From contig NZ_JALIEC010000014.1 of assembly GCF_022867865.1 (NCBI RefSeq), forward strand, positions 1 to 64,000: a DNA stretch of 64,000 nucleotides, read 5' to 3'. The notes under the pieces were generated by a model, which was not told the DNA's origin, ran no database searches, and saw only the letters and a list, made by a program, of their open reading frames with translations. Source of the DNA: Phaeobacter sp. J2-8 (GTDB lineage: Bacteria; Pseudomonadota; Alphaproteobacteria; Rhodobacterales; Rhodobacteraceae). Each line of letters opens with the position of its first letter. Positions within the stretch are counted from its first letter, which is position 1. Position numbers and translations under genes: made by a program. Positions 46,518-55,238 of the stretch are shown here, one piece after another.

Positions 46518-49025
46518 TCAACTTGGCAGGTATTCTTCGCTCCAGGAATTGGTCAGATTTCCGGATTTGAGTATCGCCTCTATCGCGCTTTCGGCGTAGC
46601 CGAGTTCCGAAAGGATTGCGCGGGTCGACGCGCCGAATTTCTCGGCTGGGGCCACGGCAACCACTTTTGCACGCGTGGATCGCACGGCATAGGGATCAAG
46701 CTGGATAACCTCATGGCCGCTTGGGTGATCGGGGTATCTTGAGAACGAATAGCTGCCGTTTTCGGTTCCCGCTGTGCCATCCGCATCGCGCAGGTTTTGC
46801 GCCCGAAGCGAATTGAGGTTTTCACAGATCACCGCACCGACATCTGCGGCTTGCAAACGTGCGACCCATTCCGTTGCGGGCTGTAATTGAAAGGCATTTG
46901 CCAAAAACGCGGCGCGCTCTTCCTCTGGCAAATCCGGCAGCTGTTCCAGCCCCTCGACATTGCGGAACAACGGCAGATCGCCCTCATAGGCGCTGAGCAG
47001 GATGTATTGCGACGCCGTGCTATAGAACCTTGCAAGCGCGTTATAGCCGCTTGCCTCCGGGCCGGAAGGTTCATCAAAAAGCCCCCTGCCCCGATAGTCA
47101 TAGGCAAACGGCACCTGCAACAATCCGCTGTTGGCGGTCAGCGACGTGCGCCCGCGACCAATGCGGCCATGGCGGTGTTTCTGATAAAGCGCCGCCGCAA
47201 CAGCCAGGGCGCCACCGAAACCGCACATCACGTCGATCGTGCCGACATGGGCGTGTTCCTCGGGGCGGTCCATCGCGCCGCCAAAGCGCAGCATGATGCC
47301 CGTTGCCGCCTGAACCAGATCGTCATAGCCGATGTAATCCGTTCGGGCACCGCGCCGCACACCGCTGAAACAATCCAGCTTGCAGAACAGCGCATCAGGA
47401 TTGAGCTTGCGCAGATTGTCGGCGTCCAGCCCCATCTTCTTGATCTGGTTGTCGGGGGCATTCCAGACAATGATATCAACGGATTTCACCAGATCTTCAA
47501 ACACCTGCCGCCCGTGGCGGGATGTGATGTCCGCCAGGATGGACCGTTTGCCGCGCATTTGCGACATGCCATAGATGACGGTGTTCCAGCTGTCATACAT
47601 CGGCTCTGCCGGTTCCAGTTTGATCACCTCGGCCCCGAAACGCGCCAGATAGCTGGCCGAATGTGGCCCCGCGATCACGTTGCACAGATCCAGAATACGC
47701 ACCCCCGACAACCATCCGTCCGGCACCGCGTCCTCTGTCACTTCGGGGATTTCGGTGCGTATCTTCCTTAAAATCTTCAGCGCCTCGTCATATTCCACCC
47801 AGCGACGCGGTTCGGGTTTCAGCGCCTCTTCGCCGCTTTCCTCCATCCATACGACGGGACCGGGTTGGGTCATTTCCCCATAAACAGGATCCCATACGTC
47901 GATCATCAAACCAGAGGCTTCGGCATATTCGTCGTGAATCCACTCTTGCAGCCACCGTTGCGGCGCGCCCGGAATAAGCCCGCGACCAAACATCTTTTTC
48001 CACTCGTGCGAGGTGCGGGTCATAAAGACCTCTTTCATCCGCTCCGAGATCTTGTCGGCCCAGTCCTTTGGCATCGGATACACCCCGAGCGAGGTTTTAT
48101 GCTCCCACTCCGACCACGGCCGATAGGTGTTTTCCTCGGATGTCAGCCCCTCTTCCAGCAGCTCATCATAGATGCCCAGCACCTCAAGACAGCGGCGCGC
48201 ATGGTTCTTGTGGCTGGGGCAGACCACATAGAACATGCGCCCGTCCTTGCACATGTAGCTGCGGAAAAACGGGTCCATCAGCTCTTGCAGCTCTTCATAG
48301 CTGACATTCATCGGAAGACCTTCGATGCGGCGGCGCTCTATCTCCATCTCGCGCTGGGTCAGATAGCGTTCGGGCATCCCGTCAACCTTGATCGAGTTAT
48401 AGCACAGCCCCTCCATCACGGCGGCGGCAAGCGGCACCTCGATCTGATCGCCAAGGCCGGTGACCTGACGTGATTGCAGCGCCAGCACCGTGGCCGAAGC
48501 GGCGATCTGTGACGCATAGGCCGAGGCCAGCGGCAGCGGCGAAAACGACGGGTTCAACCCCATCAGAACCCGGTTCAGCCCCATGTCGGTAAAGACGCCC
48601 GAACTGGCCGCGACAATGCTTTCATAGGCACGCAATTCGCGGCGCTCGGCATCATTCGAGGCAAACCCCGGCACCGAAATGGTGATCAGCTCTGGCCGCT
48701 CCGCGCGCATGGCGGCGAAATCAATGCCCAGCTTGGCCAGCTTGCCGGGGCGGAAATTCTCAACAATGATGTCGGCCTCGGCACAGAGCGCCAGCGCCTG
48801 TTCCAACCCGTCTTCGGTTTTCAGATCCAGATTTACGATGACCTTGTTCCGGTTCAACGTGGCATTGGCCGGGCTGTCCCATATCGCGCCCGCGGGCGGA
48901 TCAATATGCACGACCGTGGCCCCCAGATCGCCAAGAAGCATCGCAACAGCGGGGCCCGCAATATACTGGCCAAAATCCACGACTTTCACACCGGTAAGCG
49001 GCAGTTTGGAAAACGAATTTCGCAT
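46518..49025 (-). CDS. dddD: DddD-type DMSP CoA-transferase/lyase (double CaiB domains)
   Basis: The 835-aa protein consists of two fused class III CoA-transferase (CaiB/BaiF) domains, about residues 1-420 and 440-835. This length and fusion are typical of DddD, which converts DMSP (with acetyl-CoA) to 3-hydroxypropionate-CoA and volatile DMS. The text closely follows known DddD proteins: VVDFGQYIAGPAVAMLLGDL, GFASNDAERRELRAYESIVA, MNVSYEELQELMDPFFRSYM and the CNVIAGPHSASYLARFGAE start of domain 2. Asp598 in the HVGTIDVMCG context sits where these enzymes have their catalytic aspartate. Start ATG 49025 has a GGAGGTCAC site. It lies between dddA and dddT on one strand. Confidence 0.88.
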   Translation of the reverse strand: MRNSFSKLPLTGVKVVDFGQYIAGPAVAMLLGDLGATVVHIDPPAGAIWDSPANATLNRNKVIVNLDLKTEDGLEQALALCAEADIIVENFRPGKLAKLGIDFAAMRAERPELITISVPGFASNDAERRELRAYESIVAASSGVFTDMGLNRVLMGLNPSFSPLPLASAYASQIAASATVLALQSRQVTGLGDQIEVPLAAAVMEGLCYNSIKVDGMPERYLTQREMEIERRRIEGLPMNVSYEELQELMDPFFRSYMCKDGRMFYVVCPSHKNHARRCLEVLGIYDELLEEGLTSEENTYRPWSEWEHKTSLGVYPMPKDWADKISERMKEVFMTRTSHEWKKMFGRGLIPGAPQRWLQEWIHDEYAEASGLMIDVWDPVYGEMTQPGPVVWMEESGEEALKPEPRRWVEYDEALKILRKIRTEIPEVTEDAVPDGWLSGVRILDLCNVIAGPHSASYLARFGAEVIKLEPAEPMYDSWNTVIYGMSQMRGKRSILADITSRHGRQVFEDLVKSVDIIVWNAPDNQIKKMGLDADNLRKLNPDALFCKLDCFSGVRRGARTDYIGYDDLVQAATGIMLRFGGAMDRPEEHAHVGTIDVMCGFGGALAVAAALYQKHRHGRIGRGRTSLTANSGLLQVPFAYDYRGRGLFDEPSGPEASGYNALARFYSTASQYILLSAYEGDLPLFRNVEGLEQLPDLPEEERAAFLANAFQLQPATEWVARLQAADVGAVICENLNSLRAQNLRDADGTAGTENGSYSFSRYPDHPSGHEVIQLDPYAVRSTRAKVVAVAPAEKFGASTRAILSELGYAESAIEAILKSGNLTNSWSEEYLPS

Positions 49026-49066
49026 GTGACCTCCAGAAAGGCTTCTCATGTTTTTGATGATCGGGG

Positions 49067-50734
49067 TTATTGACCCGCCAAAATCCAGCCTGCCGCTTTT
49101 TCCGCGATCATGATGGTGGGGGAATTGGTGTTTCCGCTGGTAATCTCTGGCATGACAGAGGCATCAACGACGCGCAGCCCCGCGACACCCTTGAGCCGCA
49201 GATGCGGGTCCAGAACAGCGGTGTTGTCGTCCGCGCGGCCCATTTTGACGGTGCCGACGGGGTGGAAAATCGTGCTGGCAATATCGCCGGCAAGCCGGGC
49301 CAGATCCGCGTCGCTTTGGTATTGAATGCCGGGTTTGTATTCCTCGGGCTCATAAGGCTGCATCGCCGATTGCGCCATGATTTCACGCACCTGACGCAGG
49401 CTGTCTGCCGCCACCTTTCGATCATCTTCCGTGTCGAGATAGTTGGGCGAGATTTTCGGCGCATCCCGGAAATCGGCAGAGGCAATGCGCACATGGCCGC
49501 GGCTGGTGGGGTTCAGGTTGCAGACGCTGACGGTCATCGCCGGAAAATCATGCAGATCATCACCAAAAGCCTCAAGGCTGAGCGGTTGCACGTGATATTC
49601 CAGATTGGCATGAGAGCGCGAGGGATCAGACCGGGTGAAGGCGCCCAGCTGGCTGGGTGACATGCTCATCGGGCCCGACCGTTTGAACAGATATTCCAAC
49701 CCGATCTTGGCCTTTCCGATCATGGAATTGGCCAGGGTGTTCATGGTGCTTGTGCCCTTGACCTTGAACACCGCCCGGATTTGCAAATGGTCTTGCAGGT
49801 TCTCACCGACAAAGGGCTGGTCCATGACCACGTCGATGCCATGTGCCTTCAGCAATTCAGCCGGACCAATCCCCGAAAGCTGAAGGATCTGCGGCGAATT
49901 CACTGCCCCGGCAGACAAAACCACCTCGCGCGCGGCTTTGACGACGGTGGATGTGCCCGCACGCTGAACCTTGGCCCCGACACAGCGCAGTTTGCCGTCG
50001 TCCGTCTTGTCAAAGACAAGCTTTTCGACCTGTGCTTCGGTCCAGATGGTCAAGTTGGGGCGTTGTTTGGCCGGGCGCAGGAACGCCTTGGATGTGTTCC
50101 AGCGCCAGCCGGACCGCTGGTTCACATCGAAATAGCCGACACCGGCATTGTCGCCACTGTTGAAGTCGTCGGTTTTCTGGATGCCGGTTTCCACCGCAGC
50201 ATCGGCAAAGCTGTCCAGAACGTCCCAGCGCAGGCGCTGCTTTTCGATCCGCCATTCGCCGCCGTGGCCATGCATATCGGAAAACCGGCTGTTGTCACCG
50301 GTGACCGGATCGGCGCCATCATCCAGCTTGTAATGGTCTTCATGCGCTTTGAAATTGACCAGCGAATTTTCCCAGTTCCAGGCCTCCTCACCGGTCAACG
50401 CAGCCCAATTGTCGTAATCGCGCGCCTGACCGCGCATATAGATCATGCCGTTGATCGACGAACATCCACCCAGCGTTTTTCCGCGCGGATACAAAAAACT
50501 CCGCCCGTTCAAACCTTTGTCCGGCTCGGTCTTGTACATCCAATCGGCCCGTGGGTTGCCGATGCAGTAGAGATAGCCGACGGGAATGTAAATCCACGGA
50601 TAGGTGTCCGGCTTGCCAGCCTCCAGAAGCAGCACCCGGTTCGCTGGATCCGCGCTCAACCGATTGGCCATCAAACACCCGGCAGAGCCGCCACCAATTA
50701 CGATAAAGTCAAACCCGTTTGAAGCTTCGGACAT
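49067..50734 (-). CDS. dddA: GMC oxidoreductase, DddA-like/choline dehydrogenase-like
   Basis: The 555-aa FAD enzyme of the GMC family has the N-terminal dinucleotide motif VIGGGSAGCLMANRLS, the LGGCSSINGMIYMRGQA signature, and the C-terminal active-site motifs STIFHPVGTVKMG (catalytic His) and NTNSPTIMIAEKAA. In Halomonas, DddA of this family oxidises 3-hydroxypropionate made by DddD to malonate semialdehyde. The same family contains choline dehydrogenase. Its place 42 nt upstream of dddD makes the DddA role most likely. A dddC aldehyde dehydrogenase is not present here. Confidence 0.83.
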   Translation of the reverse strand: MSEASNGFDFIVIGGGSAGCLMANRLSADPANRVLLLEAGKPDTYPWIYIPVGYLYCIGNPRADWMYKTEPDKGLNGRSFLYPRGKTLGGCSSINGMIYMRGQARDYDNWAALTGEEAWNWENSLVNFKAHEDHYKLDDGADPVTGDNSRFSDMHGHGGEWRIEKQRLRWDVLDSFADAAVETGIQKTDDFNSGDNAGVGYFDVNQRSGWRWNTSKAFLRPAKQRPNLTIWTEAQVEKLVFDKTDDGKLRCVGAKVQRAGTSTVVKAAREVVLSAGAVNSPQILQLSGIGPAELLKAHGIDVVMDQPFVGENLQDHLQIRAVFKVKGTSTMNTLANSMIGKAKIGLEYLFKRSGPMSMSPSQLGAFTRSDPSRSHANLEYHVQPLSLEAFGDDLHDFPAMTVSVCNLNPTSRGHVRIASADFRDAPKISPNYLDTEDDRKVAADSLRQVREIMAQSAMQPYEPEEYKPGIQYQSDADLARLAGDIASTIFHPVGTVKMGRADDNTAVLDPHLRLKGVAGLRVVDASVMPEITSGNTNSPTIMIAEKAAGWILAGQ

Positions 50735-50921
50735 AACGCCCCCCATCCATAAGTCATAGCATTGTCGACCGCGCAGACAGGGGGAGTTGATGAACCAGAA
50801 ACCGCGTTTTGCCGCGTCGGCAAAAGCAGTTCGATCCGGTCACGTCCCCTCCCCGAACGCGAATTTCGATAAGCTTTGGGCGAGGGCCGCAAAAAAACCT
50901 AATGACAAATGCCACACAGTA

Positions 50922-50940
50922 ATATTAGGAATTTTAATAT
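50922..50940. promoter_or_regulatory. LysR-type inverted repeat between dddA and the LysR gene
   Basis: ATATTA (50922-50927) and TAATAT (50935-50940) form a perfect inverted repeat with a 7-nt spacer. It contains the T-N11-A core of LysR binding sites. It lies in the divergent dddA/dddR promoter region and overlaps the chosen LysR start codon at 50939, so it may serve for autoregulation. Confidence 0.6.
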
Positions 50941-51850
50941 GGATCGTTTCTCGAATATTAACAGCATCTTGGCCTTTGTGACCGTGGCACGAGAAGGGAG
51001 CGTTTCGCGCGCCGCCGAGGTTTTGAACCTGACGCAACCCGCGATCAGCCATCAGATAAAGCGGCTGGCCGAAGAGACCGGAATCGTCTTGTTCAACCGC
51101 ACCGCCACCGGGCTCCGGCTAAGTCATGATGGTGCCGCGGTGCTGGCCAAGGCGGAACATGTTCTTGAATCAATGAACGATTTCCACCGCAGCGCACGGC
51201 GGCGTTCCGGTCGCATCAGCGGAAAGCTCAAGATCGGGACAATTGTCGATCCCGAATTCATCCGCCTGGGTCGGATGCTGGCACGCCTGCGCACGGAACA
51301 CCCTGACATCGAAACCGAGCTGACCCATGGTGTCAGCGGCGATATTCTGGTCTGGCTGAAGCGCAACCAAATTGACGCCGGATTCTATCTGTGTGGTCCC
51401 ACGGATCTGGCGCAGATGGGATCAGAAGTCGAAGATCCAATACATGCGATCAAGCTTGCAGACTTCAGCTATCGCATCATCGGTCCGGTCGGTTGGCAGA
51501 ACAAGATCGAGAACGCCGACTGGACCTCGCTGGCGACGTTGCCCTGGATCGGCACACCGGACAGATCGGTGCATCACCGGCTTTTGGCCAAGGTGTATCA
51601 GGATCTCGATGAACGTCTGAACGTCGTTGCCCGTGTCGACCAAGAGGCCTCGATGCTGGAAATGGTGCGGTCTGGTATCGGGCTGAGCCTGTGCCGTGAA
51701 TCCATTGCCCTGCACCAAAAACAATCCTTTGGCCTTGCGGTCTGCAACTCTGTTTCGGTGCCGGCCTGTCTGTGTTTCGTCGCATTGGACCGCCGCAAGG
51801 ACAGCCCGGTGCTTACCGAGCTGTTCAATTTGCTGCAAAGCCTGTGGTAA
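50939..51850 (+). CDS. dddR: LysR family regulator of the ddd cluster
   Basis: The 303-aa protein has a LysR helix-turn-helix (VAREGSVSRAAEVLNLTQPAISHQIKRL, residues 17-44) and a C-terminal substrate-binding domain. It is transcribed away from dddA-dddD-dddT, the classic layout for a LysR activator of the opposing operon. DddR is of this family in Marinomonas and Halomonas. The start at 50939 gives MDRFSNINSILAF; an in-frame ATG at 50909 would add 10 residues. An AGGA site lies 12 nt ahead of 50939. Confidence 0.83.
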   Translation: MDRFSNINSILAFVTVAREGSVSRAAEVLNLTQPAISHQIKRLAEETGIVLFNRTATGLRLSHDGAAVLAKAEHVLESMNDFHRSARRRSGRISGKLKIGTIVDPEFIRLGRMLARLRTEHPDIETELTHGVSGDILVWLKRNQIDAGFYLCGPTDLAQMGSEVEDPIHAIKLADFSYRIIGPVGWQNKIENADWTSLATLPWIGTPDRSVHHRLLAKVYQDLDERLNVVARVDQEASMLEMVRSGIGLSLCRESIALHQKQSFGLAVCNSVSVPACLCFVALDRRKDSPVLTELFNLLQSLW

Positions 51851-52095
51851 CGAGAAGTCCACTCAAGCCCCTGAAATAAAATCGCTTTCACCACTTGGCC
51901 GTCGAATTTCCGCAGCCAAATCAATCAATTTCCCGGCGCGCGCCTTTTGCGCAACCAGTGGTTTACCTCAGACCCGGGACACATCGCAGACCCTACATTC
52001 ACAAAAGTTCTCACTGCCATAGCCGGGCGCTATTTGCGTGAAAACCGGGTTCGGTATTCCATGGACAAAATTGTTGTGTCCACAGGAGAGAAAAA

Positions 52096-53086
52096 ATAAA
52101 TCACTCAATCAAACGACTGAAAACCGGTGTTCTGGCGGCCTGCCTTGCGGCGCTTTCATCCACGACGGCGCTTGCCGCCGACGTGTCGGTGCGGCTGGGT
52201 CACGTCCTGCCGGAAAGCCACAGCTGGCATATCGCGGCGACCGGCTTTGCCGACGAAGTGACCGCCAAAACCGACGGCCGCGTCAAGATCGAGGTCTTTG
52301 CCTCGGGCCAGCTGGGCAGCGAAAAAGAGGTGATCGAAGGTCTGCAATTCGGCTCGGTTCAGGCCTGGCCTGATTGGATCGGGGTCGTTTCAGGCGATCG
52401 AGCCGCGCATGGGCATCATCGAAATGCCTTATGCCTGGGGCGCGCGGGATCAGGCCTTTGCCGCGCTTGACGGCGATCTTGGTGACGCGCTGGAAGAGAT
52501 GCTGGATGCCAAGGGCATCAAGGTTCTGGGCTGGTGGGAAAACGGCTTCCGCAACATCACCAACAGCGTGCGCCCGATTGAAAAACCTGCCGATCTGGAC
52601 GGTATCAAAATCCGCGTAACCCCGGACAAAGTGCGCCTCGCCACGTTTGAGGGCCTTGGGGCCGAACCCGCGCCGCTGTCGTTTGGCGAGCTGTATTCGG
52701 CGCTGCAACAGGGGGTATTTGACGCTCAGGAAAACCCGCTGGCGATCATCTATTCCTCGTCCTTCTTTGAGGTTCAGAAATACGTTTCGATGTCCGAACA
52801 CATCTGGGGTGCGGCGACATTGACCATGTCCAACGCCACATGGAACAAGATTTCGCCAGAAGATCAGGCCATCGTGACCGAGGCCGCCACCAGCTGGGGC
52901 GCGCAACAGCGTGATATGGTTGCCGCCGCCAATGCCGAATTGGTCGCGCAACTGGAAGCCAAGGGCATGATCTTCAACGAGGTCGATAAAGCCGCATTCA
53001 TCGAAGCGGTTGCGCCGATCTGGGAAGATCAAAAAGACGTCTACGGCGAAGATCTCCTGGCCATTTTGAATACCTACCGCAAATGA
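52096..53086 (+). CDS. dctP: TRAP transporter substrate-binding protein DctP (frameshift; atypical start)
   Basis: The product, of about 329 aa, has a signal peptide (RLKTGVLAACLAALSSTTALAA) and the DctP domain: VRLGHVLPESHSWHIAATGFADEV, then GLQFGSVQAW, and NPLAIIYSSSFFEVQKYVS. The frame breaks near 52370-52400; after it SFQAIEPRMGIIEMPYAWG continues normally. No ATG, GTG or TTG lies at the head of the frame. The best ribosome site, AGGAG, points to ATA at 52096. The gene overlaps the cupin gene by 4 nt. The ligand is unknown; TRAP proteins bind organic acids or zwitterions. Confidence 0.85.
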
Positions 53087-53457
53087 GCCTGCGTCCGGAA
53101 ATAACAGAAGTTGCATCGGTGGAGCCGGTGCAACTTTATGACTTCAGCCAAAAGGTGCTGTTTTCCCCGGCAGCGCGCGGCGAAGGATTTATCAAACTCT
53201 CCGTCACCACCGGCAAAAAGGGCGCGAAATCCACCGCCCACAGCCATCCGCGCGACGAGGTGACCCTGACGCTCAAGGGCGAGGCGATCCTGCGCGCGGG
53301 CGGCGAAGAATACCACATGACCGAAGGCACGGCGGTGCGCCTGCCCCCCGGGCTCGATCATACGGTCGAGGTGATTTCCGATGAATGGGTCGTTGTCGCC
53401 GCCTATTGCGACGAATGCATGCTGTGCCGCGGCCCCGAAGGGATTTTGAAACCATGA
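53083..53457 (+). CDS. Cupin domain protein inside the TRAP operon
   Basis: The 124-aa protein is one small cupin. The metal motif AHSHPRDEVTLTLKGEAIL and the second motif PPGLDHTVEVI supply His and Glu ligands. A C-terminal YCDECMLCRGPEG segment contains three cysteines. It starts inside the dctP stop (ATGA) and ends 4 nt into dctQ, so it is translated as part of the transporter operon. A cupin between dctP and dctQ is unusual; it may sense, isomerise or oxidise the imported substrate. Confidence 0.8.
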   Translation: MSLRPEITEVASVEPVQLYDFSQKVLFSPAARGEGFIKLSVTTGKKGAKSTAHSHPRDEVTLTLKGEAILRAGGEEYHMTEGTAVRLPPGLDHTVEVISDEWVVVAAYCDECMLCRGPEGILKP

Positions 53458-53927
53458 AGCTTTCTACAGCGTCGCTTCGCGCGGCACATGTGATTGACCG
53501 CGTTGTACGCTGGATGGGTGCGGGGCTGGTTGGCGGATTTGCGGTGATGGTGGTCTACGTCGTGGCGTCGCGCTATCTGTTTTCCTCCACCCCGCGCTGG
53601 GCCGAAGAATTGCCGCGCCTGTTTCTGGTCTGGTTGACCTTTGTCGGTGCGGTGTCGGGATTTGTGCGCAGCACCCATTTCCGCGCCGGATTGCTGGATT
53701 TGATCGCCATGCCACCCGCGCTGCGCCGGGTGTTTGGCCTGTTGGCCGGGCTGGCCAGTGTGACGTTTCTGATCGTGTTGATGATCACCGGCGCACGGCT
53801 GACCGGGATCACATGGTCACATCAAACCACCGCTTTGTCGCTGCCCGTTGGGCTGTTCTACCTGTCTTTGCCGGTCTGCTGCGGTTTGGCGCTGGTCGGA
53901 TTTCTGTTGAAAGGAGGCCGGGAATGA
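53454..53927 (+). CDS. dctQ: TRAP transporter small permease DctQ
   Basis: The 157-aa membrane protein has four predicted helices with the DctQ signature SSTPRWAEELPRLFLVWLTFVGA (around residues 43-65). It links the periplasmic binding protein to the large permease. It overlaps both the cupin gene and dctM by 4 nt. ATG 53454 fits the family N-terminus. Confidence 0.88.
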   Translation: MKLSTASLRAAHVIDRVVRWMGAGLVGGFAVMVVYVVASRYLFSSTPRWAEELPRLFLVWLTFVGAVSGFVRSTHFRAGLLDLIAMPPALRRVFGLLAGLASVTFLIVLMITGARLTGITWSHQTTALSLPVGLFYLSLPVCCGLALVGFLLKGGRE

Positions 53928-55207
53928 GCCTCGCCCTTGGCCTTCTTATTCTTGTATTCGTGCTGTTGGTGCTGATTGATGCGCCCATTGCCGTGGCGCT
54001 TGGCCTGTCGTCGATGTTTTACCTGTTGATTGCTGATACCGCGCCGATGATCGTGGTGGCCCAGCGGGCTGTGGCCGGCATCAACAGTTTCACTTTGCTG
54101 GCTATCCCACTGTTTTTGCTGGCGGGCCTGCTGATGGTGCATGGGGGCCTTGCGCCACGGATCATTGCGCTGTGTTCGGCGCTGATTGGGCGGCGCACCG
54201 GCGGTCTGGCCATGGTGATGATCATCGCCTGCATGTTGTTCGGCTCGCTCTCGGGCTCTGGTGTGGCGGATGTGGTGGCGATTGGCACAATGATGCTGCC
54301 CGCAATGCGCGATCAGGGCTATGCGCCGGGGTTCAGCGCCTCGGCCCTTGGCTGTGCTGGCTCACTTGGCACCGTCATTCCGCCGTCGATCGTGTTGATC
54401 GTTTATGGCACTGCCACCAACAGCTCAATCGGGCAGCTTTTCGTTGCCGCCATCATCCCCGGTATCCTGTTGGGGCTTGGTCTGATCCTCGTCGCATGGT
54501 GGATTTCGCGCAAAAATGGCTGGCAGGGTGGCGACCCTTTCACATGGGGCGAGCTTGGCCGCGCCGCCAAGGGCTCCATCCTGGCGATGCTGGCGCCGCT
54601 GATCATTGTTGGCGGCATCCGGCTTGGCTTTTTCACCCCGACCGAGGCGGCCGGCATCGGCGTGGCCTATGCGCTGTTCATCGGCGTCTTTGTGTACCGC
54701 GTGCTGACCCTGACGCTGTTGCTGCGGCTTCTGCGCGAAACCACCGAGATGACCGGCGTGATCCTGTTGGTGATTGCCTCGGCCTCCGTCTTTGGCTGGA
54801 TTCTCGCCGCCGAACAGGTGCCTCAACTGGCGGTGTCCGGCATCACCCAGGCCACCGAAAGCGGCACCGTTGCACTGCTGTTGATGATGGCCATCCTGTT
54901 GATCCTTGGCACCTTCATGGAATCGATTGCGATCATCCTGATCCTTGCGCCGGTGTTCCTGCCGATCCTGCATCACTATGGCATTGATCCGGTCTATTTC
55001 GGCATCCTGCTGACCATCAACCTTGCCATCGGGGCCAATACGCCGCCGCTGGGCATTGATCTTATGGCCGCTTGCCGCGTCGGGCAAATCCCGCTCAGCG
55101 CCTCGTTCCGTTACCTCGTGCCGTTCCTTGGCGTGATGGTTGGCGTGCTGCTGTTGCTGGTGCTGTTCCCGGCGCTGATCACCGACCTTCCCTCCATTCT
55201 GTTCTGA
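53924..55207 (+). CDS. dctM: TRAP transporter large permease DctM
   Basis: The 427-aa protein has about 12 predicted helices and the DctM motifs FALGLSSMFYLL-like start, FVAGLLMVHGGLAPRI, GSLSGSGVADVVAIGTMM and PAMRDQGYAPGFSAS, with the cytoplasmic TEAAGIGVAYALF turn. It uses an ion gradient to drive uptake of the ligand caught by DctP. Start ATG 53924 follows AAGGAGG. The hydrolase gene follows after 31 nt. Confidence 0.91.
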   Translation: MSLALGLLILVFVLLVLIDAPIAVALGLSSMFYLLIADTAPMIVVAQRAVAGINSFTLLAIPLFLLAGLLMVHGGLAPRIIALCSALIGRRTGGLAMVMIIACMLFGSLSGSGVADVVAIGTMMLPAMRDQGYAPGFSASALGCAGSLGTVIPPSIVLIVYGTATNSSIGQLFVAAIIPGILLGLGLILVAWWISRKNGWQGGDPFTWGELGRAAKGSILAMLAPLIIVGGIRLGFFTPTEAAGIGVAYALFIGVFVYRVLTLTLLLRLLRETTEMTGVILLVIASASVFGWILAAEQVPQLAVSGITQATESGTVALLLMMAILLILGTFMESIAIILILAPVFLPILHHYGIDPVYFGILLTINLAIGANTPPLGIDLMAACRVGQIPLSASFRYLVPFLGVMVGVLLLLVLFPALITDLPSILF

Positions 55208-55238
55208 TCCGAACATCCAAGATGAAAGAGCATACACC

